DNA from: a virus
IMG/VR virus record: IMGVR_UViG_3300020536_000019
Coordinates: 1-45,557 of that record
Reading direction: 5' to 3' (one strand)
DNA length: 45,557 bases
Within the stretch, counting starts at the first letter, position 1; every line of letters starts with the position of its first letter. A program made the position numbers and the translations under genes. The notes beneath the pieces are model-generated. The model was given only the letters and a program-made list of their open reading frames with translations, searched no databases and was not told where the DNA came from. Shown piece by piece: positions 1 to 11,000 of this stretch.

Positions 1-1
1 C

Positions 2-3000
2 TTAGATGTTGTTAATGAATTTTTTATTGAATCTGCGTATGTCTCAAATAAATGGGGACCAAGCGGTGGGTATAAAGATTTAATTATAATCACTGACATA
101 CAAAATGCAGGAAACATCTATCAACCATATTGGGATCCGGGATATTACAATTATTCGTCTTATCCGACCTTTAACATTGTATTTCAAGATGACCCTATCG
201 GATCAAATGGACCACTTTCATCTGATACCTTCTTAGCTCAAATAGGTGCATCACAATTAAAATTTGCGTTTAACGAAAGAGTTTCTCAAGAAATACAACA
301 AGCAACAATTGGTGTTATAAACTTAGATACGATAAGTGATCCCTTTTCTGCTAGTCTATTGGCGACAGGACAACAACCTTTTTTCATACGTGATTGGAGA
401 ATTACCGTTCCTGAAAACCCTGCGTTGGCGGCAGTTTCATTGGCAAATAGACTAACAGGAACTTATTTTCCCGTTTCTTTTATACCTGGTGATTATTTTG
501 ATGACGATAATCCGATAAATAAACCACAAACCGAAGCCGCCTTAGGCGTTGCAAACAATTTAACGGGAGGTCTTTTAGCTCCTATACTCAACAAGTATAG
601 ATCGCCATCTGAAGTATTTGTTGCAAATACAGGTAATGGAACACGGTCCGCCTTATTTTCCGCATTAGATTACAATTTATATAGACCGGCATATAACAGA
701 GGTTTGATTGGTGGTCTAATTGCGGGAGCGTCAGCTGCCGTAAATAGACTATTCGATCAAGATAAAGCACAATCTTCAGGGTATTACGTTGGTAGTGAAA
801 ACGCTGAACCGTCTCAAATTGATGGACCACCAAATCAACTACCTGTAAATCAATTCGGAGTCCAACAACAAAGTATTGTATATGGACCACAAGAATTGGG
901 AATATTATATGAAGGAAATGAAGAGGCAATTAAGTTTGGTTTAAAAGGTAGATCATATACTGATGGTGGTGGAACTTCAGGTCAATTAGTATGGACTTCA
1001 CCAAAATATAAACCAAATGCGGGTTTTAGAGCCACGGCTGGTGGTGGTGTGGGTAGTTTGGATGATGAATTTAATCAAATTTCTGCGGACTATCTACAAT
1101 ATCAATCAACCGATATTGAGTTTAGACCTGGATCAATTCTTTATGAAACACAAAGACTTGTTGATTCTGCAGATCAAGTTCAAGGACAAACAAGATTAAA
1201 ACATGTTGGAACCGCGATCAATCAAGTTTCAAAAGTTTTTAACGATGGGTATAAAGAAATAACAAAAGGATCACAAGTAGTTTCATATGTGAATCAGGCG
1301 GACGGAACTCAAGCGGGACTGGAATATTGTAGAATTTTCCAAAAAGACACACCATATTATACATTTGCTGATCTACAGAAAACAGATGGTATTACAAAAT
1401 CGGGTAGAAGATTTGACTATTCAATATTTGATAACACATATAATTTGAATATTGCTCCATTAAGAAATCCTGGATCAACAAATATTGTTGATGGTAAAGT
1501 GAAAAAATATATGTTTTCATTAGAAAACTTAGCTTGGAGAACTTCTGATAGACCAGGATTTACGTATGATGATTTACCTGTTTGTGAAAGAGGCCCAAAT
1601 GGTGGGAGAATTATGTGGTTCCCACCTTATGATTTAAAATTTTCTGATGACGCAAAACCCGATTTTGCAACAACAACATTTATTGGAAGACCAGAACCAA
1701 TATATACATATAAAAATACATCAAGATCAGGATCACTTAATTGGACAATTATTGTGGATAACCCCGCAATGATGAATACAATAATTGAAAAACAAATGAA
1801 AGGTGCGGGAAAAGAAAGAGTTCAAAGTATTGTTGATTCTTTTTATGCCGGTTGTGTTAAATATGATTTATATGAGTTAGGTATTAAATTCAATACAATC
1901 CCAACAAAAGATTTATTTACATATCAACAAATACTAAATAACCCACGACTAACCACTGAAGAACAAATACAGGTTTTACAGAGTATTCCTAGTAATGTTG
2001 CAACCAATAAGACAAATGATTCGACCGGTGCCGATACTCCAGGAGGTCAAACTAATAATGGAACTACTACGGCTGGCAAGCCAGTTGAAGTTGAAGTTGA
2101 TTTAAAAGAATATGAAGGACTTGGTTTTTATTTTGACAATGATTGCCCTGAATGTAAAAACTCAACTGCGGTAGTTGCAAGTCAACCGTATGATTATTGG
2201 TATAATGGTTATGTGGGAAATAAAACATTATACCAACAAAAAGCGCCGGCTAAAGTGCAACCAGAAGGAAGCTCAACCATTTTTTCAGGAGTAAACGTAT
2301 CGAACTTTTTTACTGAAATTGTAGAGGGTAATTTTAGTGCAATAAAAGACAAATTATTACCACAAATTGACGATATTTTAACAAATAAAGGAAAGGTTGA
2401 AATACAAATGGTTGGGTCTGCATCACCAACGGCATCCGTTTCTTATAATGAAAAATTATCACAAAGAAGAAATAACTCCGTGGAGCAATGGTTTTCAAAA
2501 CAAGTTTTGAAAGATGGAACCGCAATTAGCACCTATATTACTAGCGGTAACTTCAAAGTAAATTTGATAGCCAAAGGTGAAACAATATCAATACCAAAAT
2601 CAAGAGCTGCGGCATCAGGAACAACCGATCCTAATGATGCAACTGTCACAACCGCAAGTGGTGGTGATTTTTTAACCGCAGAAGTGAATTGCACTCAAGA
2701 CATAAAAAATTTGGATGTTGCGGGTAGTCCGGTTCAACCAGTTTCTCAAGTCTTCAGTATTCCTGCCATGGCTTGTAGAAGAGTATATATAACAAAAATT
2801 ATTGCAAATAAAGTTGAACAACCAACACCACCTACTGTTGTTAAAAATCAAGAAGGAACTACAGACAGAACAGAAGAAAAAGTTCAAAATATTCAAACAC
2901 AACCAACACAAAGTTTCAAACCTGAACCACAACTTACCGTAGAACAAAAAATTAAAGACGGAATATCAAAAAAAATACTTAGAAATTTATTTACTGAATG

Positions 3001-4762
3001 TGATTATTTCCAAGTAATTAAAGAAACAGACCCAATGGTCTATGACACAATTAAAGATCGTATAAAGTTCTTCAACCCCGCATTTCACTCGATGACTCCC
3101 GAAGGTTTGAATGCTAGATTAAACTTTCTTCATCAATGCACAAGACCAGGTCAAACGATTCCTGTTATTGGACCTGATGGTAGACCCAAATATAATGACG
3201 CACTAAACACATCGTTTGGAGCTCCACCCGTTTTAGTGTTGAGAATCGGAGATTTTTTCCACACAAAGATAATACCTAATAGTTTGGGTATTACATATGA
3301 AGGATTAGATATTAATCCTGAAGGTATTGGTGTCCAACCAATGTTGGCGAAAATCACAATGTCATTCAACATAATTGGAGGAATGGGACTAAAAGAACCG
3401 GTTCAAGAATTACAAAATGCCCTTTCTTTCAACTACTACGCAAATACTGAAATTTATGACGAAAGAGCGACAGCCACTGAAGATACGAGTAAATTGGATA
3501 AATATGTTGTTGAAAAAATAACAGGAGGATTACCACCTGTTGGAGAACAACAAATACAGGCAATTAACAGCGTCCAACCAAGACGAGGAGATTCAACAAT
3601 TGGAACTATTGTTGATACAACGGTTATGGACTACTCAGGTTTATATGCTTCTTTAAGTGAGAAACTCCAACAATATTTTAAAACTTATTATGATTCACTA
3701 TACAAGATCAATAGTGATTATGGGTATGGGGCATTACAAATCGCAAATAAAAATAGAAACTATACCAAAGGATTACTATCTGAATACACAAGTCAGAAAA
3801 AAGAAGGTAAAATTTATGGAAAAACAAATCAATATCAGGAGTTAGTTGAAAAACTTGTGATTGAAGTGAAAAAAGATATAGAAAATAAAAACGATCCTTT
3901 CACATCATACTTGAATAGTCCTGAGTTTGACCCAACGGCAAAACAAATAAGAGAACTTCAAGAAAAATTATCAAACATTGTGAGTCAAAGACAAAATGCA
4001 ATTTTGGATGTTATATTAAATAATACCACAAATATAACCAACATACAAAATGAACTGAATTATATTTTTAGACAATTAGATGTAATATGTTCGCAAACCG
4101 ATGGGAATATGAGTCCATCAAACGAACCACTTGTATATCAACTTAGTGGTGATACTTTTTTTGGTGAAAATGATCAAGGTGGAATATTCGATGTTTATAC
4201 AAGTGATGCGACCTATAGTGTTGTTTCAACAATAAATAATTTTGAAACCGAACTTCAAACATTCGAAATGACAAAAGATCTATACAAAGAAAATAATTCT
4301 ACCGTCGAAAATGCTGGAAACTGTAGATTAGAAGTTAATGGATTTTCACCATTCGCAATTAATGATTGTGCGGCCAATAGATTTTATATACTTTGCACCC
4401 CATTATTTACAAATCCTGAATTTTTAACGACATTTATTAATGATTTATCTAATGGTCCCGAAATAAAACAAAATACAAAAATGGTTGAGGGTATAAGACT
4501 AAAATCAGAAAGTTTAAGAGATAATTATACACAACTACAAAACGGATTCAAAGACCAATTTACCAAAAAAATACAAGAAACTGATTTCTTCAAAACGGCA
4601 ACAACTTGGAAAGTTCCTGATAATACGGTAAAAACTTGTAATTACCTCTATCCCGCGACTGACGATGTCAGTGGCAGAACAAAGAAATTGAAAGATCTTT
4701 ATTCCAATCAAAACTTAAATCAAGATAAACAAACCTTCAATGGTAAAGTAACTTTAAATTAA
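2..4762 (+). CDS. Very large baseplate/tail structural protein with OmpA-like domain (5' partial)
   Basis: The reading frame is open from base 2 to the stop at 4762 with no in-frame stop, so the gene begins upstream of the window and 1586 residues are visible. A TTG at 359 lies in mid-protein and is not a credible start. Between about bases 2290 and 2620 (visible residues about 763-870) there is an OmpA_C-like peptidoglycan-binding segment: a helix, then VEIQMVGSAS, then YNEKLSQRRNNSV, then a late KGE...P. The usual GHTD aspartate is replaced by S-A-S, while the LSxRR arginine is kept. A CPEC pair lies at about base 2140. Further on, around bases 3220-3450, a beta-rich stretch (LRIGDFFHTKIIPNSLGI) resembles tail hub/tube-associated proteins. 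The stop is followed after one base by the gp53-like gene, which places it in the baseplate operon. It is probably a virion protein that contacts the cell wall; the exact T4 equivalent is not recognised. Confidence 0.75.
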   Translation, partial: LDVVNEFFIESAYVSNKWGPSGGYKDLIIITDIQNAGNIYQPYWDPGYYNYSSYPTFNIVFQDDPIGSNGPLSSDTFLAQIGASQLKFAFNERVSQEIQQATIGVINLDTISDPFSASLLATGQQPFFIRDWRITVPENPALAAVSLANRLTGTYFPVSFIPGDYFDDDNPINKPQTEAALGVANNLTGGLLAPILNKYRSPSEVFVANTGNGTRSALFSALDYNLYRPAYNRGLIGGLIAGASAAVNRLFDQDKAQSSGYYVGSENAEPSQIDGPPNQLPVNQFGVQQQSIVYGPQELGILYEGNEEAIKFGLKGRSYTDGGGTSGQLVWTSPKYKPNAGFRATAGGGVGSLDDEFNQISADYLQYQSTDIEFRPGSILYETQRLVDSADQVQGQTRLKHVGTAINQVSKVFNDGYKEITKGSQVVSYVNQADGTQAGLEYCRIFQKDTPYYTFADLQKTDGITKSGRRFDYSIFDNTYNLNIAPLRNPGSTNIVDGKVKKYMFSLENLAWRTSDRPGFTYDDLPVCERGPNGGRIMWFPPYDLKFSDDAKPDFATTTFIGRPEPIYTYKNTSRSGSLNWTIIVDNPAMMNTIIEKQMKGAGKERVQSIVDSFYAGCVKYDLYELGIKFNTIPTKDLFTYQQILNNPRLTTEEQIQVLQSIPSNVATNKTNDSTGADTPGGQTNNGTTTAGKPVEVEVDLKEYEGLGFYFDNDCPECKNSTAVVASQPYDYWYNGYVGNKTLYQQKAPAKVQPEGSSTIFSGVNVSNFFTEIVEGNFSAIKDKLLPQIDDILTNKGKVEIQMVGSASPTASVSYNEKLSQRRNNSVEQWFSKQVLKDGTAISTYITSGNFKVNLIAKGETISIPKSRAAASGTTDPNDATVTTASGGDFLTAEVNCTQDIKNLDVAGSPVQPVSQVFSIPAMACRRVYITKIIANKVEQPTPPTVVKNQEGTTDRTEEKVQNIQTQPTQSFKPEPQLTVEQKIKDGISKKILRNLFTECDYFQVIKETDPMVYDTIKDRIKFFNPAFHSMTPEGLNARLNFLHQCTRPGQTIPVIGPDGRPKYNDALNTSFGAPPVLVLRIGDFFHTKIIPNSLGITYEGLDINPEGIGVQPMLAKITMSFNIIGGMGLKEPVQELQNALSFNYYANTEIYDERATATEDTSKLDKYVVEKITGGLPPVGEQQIQAINSVQPRRGDSTIGTIVDTTVMDYSGLYASLSEKLQQYFKTYYDSLYKINSDYGYGALQIANKNRNYTKGLLSEYTSQKKEGKIYGKTNQYQELVEKLVIEVKKDIENKNDPFTSYLNSPEFDPTAKQIRELQEKLSNIVSQRQNAILDVILNNTTNITNIQNELNYIFRQLDVICSQTDGNMSPSNEPLVYQLSGDTFFGENDQGGIFDVYTSDATYSVVSTINNFETELQTFEMTKDLYKENNSTVENAGNCRLEVNGFSPFAINDCAANRFYILCTPLFTNPEFLTTFINDLSNGPEIKQNTKMVEGIRLKSESLRDNYTQLQNGFKDQFTKKIQETDFFKTATTWKVPDNTVKTCNYLYPATDDVSGRTKKLKDLYSNQNLNQDKQTFNGKVTLN

Positions 4763-4763
4763 A

Positions 4764-5087
4764 ATGGCATTACAATATTGGAACAGATATTCTGACTTTT
4801 TAATAAATGGGCAACAAACCGTTCTTCCATTTGTTCAGGTTCCATCAAAAACTTCAGATAAAAATTACATATATAAAGTAGGTCAAAGTAGGTTGGATAA
4901 AATATCACAACAATTTTATGGAACACCTTATTTTGGTTGGTTGATACAAATGGCAAACCCCCAATATTCTGGAAGTGAATACTCAATACCCGATGGTGCT
5001 ATATTGACAATTCCATTTCCTTTAATAGCTTCATTACAAGATTATAAAAACGCATACGAAAATTATTTTTTCTATTATGGTAGATAA
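4764..5087 (+). CDS. 53: gp53-like baseplate wedge protein with LysM-like domain
   Basis: A 107-residue protein. Residues 37-86 form a LysM-like unit: YKVGQSRLDKISQQFYG, then WLIQMANP, then a proline/glycine turn and LTIPFP. This is the layout found in T4 gp53 and P2 gpX-type tail proteins. In T4, gp53 joins adjacent wedges when the baseplate assembles around the hub. The N-terminal segment (MALQYWNRYSDFLINGQ) is typical of phage wedge proteins. It is shorter than T4 gp53 (about 196 residues), so only the core is present. It starts one base after the preceding stop, and its last 11 bases overlap the start of the next gene, which suggests translational coupling. The family call is good; the exact wedge role is inferred from T4. 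Confidence 0.72.
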   Translation: MALQYWNRYSDFLINGQQTVLPFVQVPSKTSDKNYIYKVGQSRLDKISQQFYGTPYFGWLIQMANPQYSGSEYSIPDGAILTIPFPLIASLQDYKNAYENYFFYYGR

Positions 5088-8000
5088 ACAAGAAAACATA
5101 TTAGTTGAATTAGACTACGACAATATAAGTCTTATCGATCCAAATAAAGTTATTGATGAAGAAGGTAATGTAAGTGATAGATTAGTGAGACAAGAAGATT
5201 TGGTAATGTATGCTAACTTGGAATGTAATGTGCTTCCAAGAACAAAACTTGCCGTAGGATCAGCAATGAATGATTCATCTCGAACAATTTCAGTTGGTAA
5301 AATAAACTTCTTAAATCCTGGACATAAAACGTTTTTAAATACAGCGTGGTCTGATGAATTAACGGGGAAGGATACTTTAACAGGACAGGGAGTTAATCAA
5401 CCAAAACAAACCGCAGTTAAAAACCCAAACAAGTCTGACGATTACTATATAAAACAAAATCTTTACTCAAACGGAACACCAGGTGCGGTTGATAACGGTC
5501 TATTAGGAATGAAATCAATTAAATTAAAAATTGACACATCATTTTTACCTGTCATCAATATTGAGCTTGAAGATGTAAAAGGAAGGACGTTATTTGAAGG
5601 GGGAAACGATTCACCCTACGCCGCTTTCTTTCAATTACCTTATCCACAATTTACACTAACACTAAAAGGATACTTTGGAAAAGCAGTAAAGTTTCCAATA
5701 ATGTTACAATCCTTCACATCTAGATTCGATCCGTCAACCCATAACTTTAGTGTTTCATTACAATTTTATGGATACAAATATACACTTTTATCATATGTAA
5801 ATTTTGGAGCGTTAATGGCCGTTCCTCAAATGTATAATAATGTGGTAACACAAACACCCGTGTCTGTTGAACAGGGAAATGAAATCAAATCAACCCAAAC
5901 TGCAACAACTCCGGTGGTTGTTAGTAGGGGATATCAAAAAATGAAAGAAGTCTATTCAATCTATAAATCTAAAGGATTGATCGATGATAATTTTCCTGAA
6001 ATAACTCTACAACAACTACAATATAGACTACAAAATTTTATAAAAACAATTCTACAACAATTCCAAGATGAAAATATGGGTGTGTTGACCGACATGACTG
6101 TATATCAAAATAATATTTTAAATTACCAACAAAACATATTTTTATTTTCTAATTCATCTTGGTTTGCAACATATATGGATAAAGATAACCCTATTGTGTT
6201 AAAAACTAATTCTCAAAACGTATATCTGTTCAAAGAGTCCACCGCATCATTCAAAGTGGATGCCGCAACAAAATTAGAAAGTGAGGTAAAAAAATATAAT
6301 GATGTGTTGGCTCAAAATAGTGTCTTTGGTGCCAACGGAAAATATACTATTGGAGGTATTACAACAACATCAAGTATTCCAGTTCCTATAACACTTCAGA
6401 CATTTCAAAAGAAAATATCTCTTGATGAAATAGACTTAGTAAAAACTTATGTGTCTCAAAAAAATGCACCTACAGGAGACTTTAAAGAAAGTGACGCTGT
6501 TATTCAACAATTCAAAACAACTCTTCAAGCACAACTCTTAAAAAACTTTGATGTTTCTTATTTCTTTGAAGGACCAAAATCATTTATGACTATAACGGAT
6601 GATGTTGCAAAAACGGCAGGAGAAAAAAGAAAACAAGTTGAAACTGAAATAACCGCCAGTTTGGCAACCAAATTTAATGGGCAAGGAAATGGAAGTTTGG
6701 GTTTTGTCCCGAGTGTAAGAAATATTTTGGCAGTTTTTTATTGTCAAGGAGAAGCCTTTTTACGTTTGTTAGATGATGTTCATAAAAAAGCTTGGGATCA
6801 AAGAGAAAACCCATACAGAAGAGCTGCAATTTTTGGAAGTCAAACAACCGCACCAAGTGTGGATATCAAAACATCAACACAGAACAACGAACCAATTTAC
6901 CCTTGGCCACAAGTTATTAGAGAGTCCGTTGGTGATGATAAAAAAGAAAAATTTGAAATTATATACCCTGGAGACCAAACCGTTGCGTCTTCATACCGAG
7001 CATACAATCCTGAAGTTTGGCCTGAAGTTGAGTTTGTTGAACAATTCATTAAAGGTTATACTCAAAGACAAACAACGGCAAATGCCGATACGGTAGTGTT
7101 TGAAACAAATTCACAACCAACAAGAATCTCACTAAACTCAATCGACTTTGCGGTCTCTAATGAAGTTTTTCAAAATAAAGAAGAGTCAAAATATTTCTAT
7201 GAAATTTATGAACGATTGATGTTAAATTCGTTTTATGCGAGATTTAACAAGAAATCAGGATACGTTTATTCTATGTATGAGGTTGAGGCCGACAATGAGG
7301 CCGTTAATATGTTGCAAAGTTTGGGTGCTGACAATCCATTCTTAATTAAGAAAATTAAAGAGTATCTATTAAATAGCACAAACTATGTTCCTTTTTTAAA
7401 ACACATATCAAATCAAGGACAAGGAGAAAGTTGGCAAAACTTTGTTAGAGGAGAATTCGTAACACCATATATTAGAAACGATGTTGCCAATCCAAACGTT
7501 ATTTTAAATGGAGATATTTTTGATGCGTTAAAATCTCAACCAAGTGTTTCATTATCAAACGCAAAAAGTTTAGTAAATTTAGATAAGTATTTTACAGGAA
7601 CATCAATAACGAATGAGTTTGATTTTGTTGATACATACCCAATTATAGATTTCAAATGGGACAAAAATAACTTAGCAAACGGAAGGGCGTTAAATAACGT
7701 TAATGAAGTTTATGACACCAAAAATGTAATCAGTTATAACGACATTCAAAAAACTTTAGCAAACTTTGATCTAAATGACACCGTAAATGACAAGAGACCT
7801 TTTACTCATTTTAACTTCCTAACATTTACAGGTAATTCGTCAATTCCATCATTTAAAGATTTTTATAATGGAAGAACATATAAAAATCAATTTGCAACTG
7901 AGGGTAATTTGTTTTACGAAAATTATGATAATTTTTTAAGTAGGAATCAAACTACGTCTATGTTGAATAGTCCTTACTTTATAAACGCTATTCAAAAGGG

Positions 8001-11000
8001 GGTTAATAATTTTAGATACAATCAAAGAGAAACTTCACCATATAAGTTGGCGGCTTATCTATTTTTGAATAGTTTGCCTTTAGCAACCCTAAGAGAAAAA
8101 TATAGAACTTTAAGTAATGGTAGTGTTAATGACTTGGATTATATAATATCCACGTTAAAAAAATTCGGGGCGGTTCATAAATTACCATACGCTTGGATAT
8201 TGAAATACGGATCAATATGGCACAGGTATAAGGTTTATAAAAAAACAGGTAAAGACATTTTAGACGATGTTTGGACCGATTTTAATTATAAAAAAAATTG
8301 GGATCCAGCAAATTCGGCAACTACTTACACATACAATTTAGTAATAGACGGAACGCCAAGAAGTTTAGTTTTAGACGAAACCACCGGCACACCATCCTTT
8401 ACCGAAATCAATACAGGATTTTATCCACAACTAATAGATGATTATAATGTCTTTATCCAAGGTCTTAAATTATTTAGTGGTCAAACACAAAACAACGGAA
8501 ATTGTTTTGGGTTAAACATATCAGGGTCATGCACAACTTACGAAGTTACAGGGACTTGTGAGTCTAACGGAACAGGAATTACGATTAGTTCTATTACCAA
8601 TAATCTCATTCAAAGTGGTGATACAATTTTCATTCCACAATTTAACGCCAATATTTTAATCACAGGACAAGTGAGCGGTGTAACTGGAGGAACAGGAAGT
8701 TATACAACACCACTACCATTTAACGTCTCATTTTCAGGTTTAACATTTATACTTGGAACTTATGCGAACGTTACAAATAATTCTACCGCTCCTGTTCAGG
8801 TGGGTCAGATATTCAGCGGATCCTCAACAACAGGAGTCACTATTCAAAAAATAGTAAGTGGAGTATCAACACCCAATTTAGTATGTAAGGTTAGTTCAGT
8901 ATCGGCACAGACCTTTAACTTTACGGTAATTAACCCACCAATACAAGTCACTCAAATATCAAATAATGTTTTATCGGGAGGAACAATAATAAATGGACCT
9001 TTTTTAAGCGGTGACGTTCAAATCATTTCACAAATATCAGGAACAACAGGTGGTGTTGGTTTATATCAAACAACAAACATTGCCCCACCAACTAATTCGT
9101 CATTCGTAGTTTTGAACTCATATACTCAAGGAATTTCATCTACAACAATACAAAGTTATTTGAATGATGAAAAACTTTTAATGTTTAACACAACAAATTC
9201 AAATCTTTTTGAATTGCCGGGATTCGATCCAAATAATGCAACTAGAACTATGAGGGTTTCACCTTGGTCGTTATTAGTTAGATCAAATCAAGAACCTGAC
9301 AATTACTATATTCTTCCTTCATTTGGGTCCGACTTAAATCAGGCAAAAGAAGAAGCGTTTAAAAATGGAAACATGAAAGTTGAATTGTCTAACAACCCAT
9401 CCCTTTTCAATGGGAGTGTAAGGTTATTTTGGAATTGTCCTCAATACGGTTGGTTTGATAATCAAAAACTCGTTAAAAACGATCCTGGAACATATTTGAA
9501 ACAAATTATAAATAATGAAAAAGATCAACAAAACTTTTTAATCTCCGGTAAAATAGATGATTATACCAATTTTGAAGAGTTATTTACAACGTTTGAAACA
9601 CAATTATTAGATGATTTTGAAACTCACTTTTTAAATTTTAGTCGATCAATTTATGATTATGTTGATATTTTACCCACAAATTTACCGACAGATGGTTTAA
9701 TTGTGACACCACAACAAAGTCAAAATCAAGTTCCTGATGTTGAAAAAAGTTACCAAAACTTTCATCTACTAATGAGAAATTTGATGAAAGTTTCAAAACC
9801 TGTAGGGACATCGCCCGAAACAAAACTACAATCGGCAATAGATAATCAAAATACAACCTTTCAACAAGTTTTAAGTGGGTTTTTAAATTACGACATCGCA
9901 TTCAAATTCGGAAACCCAAGTAATTTTGATAAGAGATTGTTCTACACATTTTCAACACAATTTATTGAAAATCCGATTAACTATAGTCCATATGAGTTTG
10001 GTAATTTACCACCTGAAGTATCATTGGCACAATCAAAGACACAAAATCCAAAAACATGGGAAGCATTAGAATACTTTGTTGGGTATTCACAAATACCAGA
10101 GTTAGAATACAAAAACTCAGGTTCATACATTACAGACTTTTTTATCGATATGAACGTTCAGTTCAGTGAAAAAAATGTAGAGGATTTTGCTCCACTTATT
10201 AAGATTTATGCAAGTCAAAAATTAAATGGATTTAAGATGCCAGAGTCTCCCCCACCTTTGAATGTTCCACCAACAAATGCGGTTACTAATCCGTCAAATG
10301 TCCCAACACCAACACAAGTTCCACCATCACCAACAGGTCAAGGAACCGCTGTTGAGTTATCAACTTTAACAAATGGTGACACAATAGTAATTTATCAAAA
10401 CACACCATATAAGTTTGCGGTATTACGAGACCCTTCATTAACGGTAATTGTGCAAGGTCAAAATGTTCCACAATCAAATACAACAAACCAACAATTGAGA
10501 GACCAAGTAATTCAAAATTATTTTGGTTCATTATCTATAAATGAAAATGATCCTCAATTTGTTAAAAGCACCGTAAATATTTTACCATCATCTCAAAACT
10601 CACAAGTGACAACTACCACAACAACACAACAACAAGCGCCGGTGGGATACCCAACAAACCTGTCTATTCAGACAAGTAGTGGAAATCTAAGTAAGTTTTA
10701 TAAATTGATGGACAACTACATACAACAAAACAATCTTTATATTGGTAATGTTTTAAATGTCTTATTACCTGCAGTTAGAAAACAATTACCTAATGTTTTT
10801 GTTGGAGAGGATGGTGGACCAACTAGAGCTCCACTAGAAGCCGGATTTACAGAACAAACAAGAGTCGAGCTTTGGGATACATTCAAGGCCCTTAATGATT
10901 CATGGATCGCAGGATTTGATTTTGAAAGTAAAACATTATTTGAGGATGTTCTTTTAGTTGATAGGGCTAGTAGAAATGTGGGTGACAAAATTATTGTGGA

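Noticed and set aside
359-361. TTG as start codon of the first large gene
   Set aside because: The frame is open and protein-like all the way upstream to base 2.
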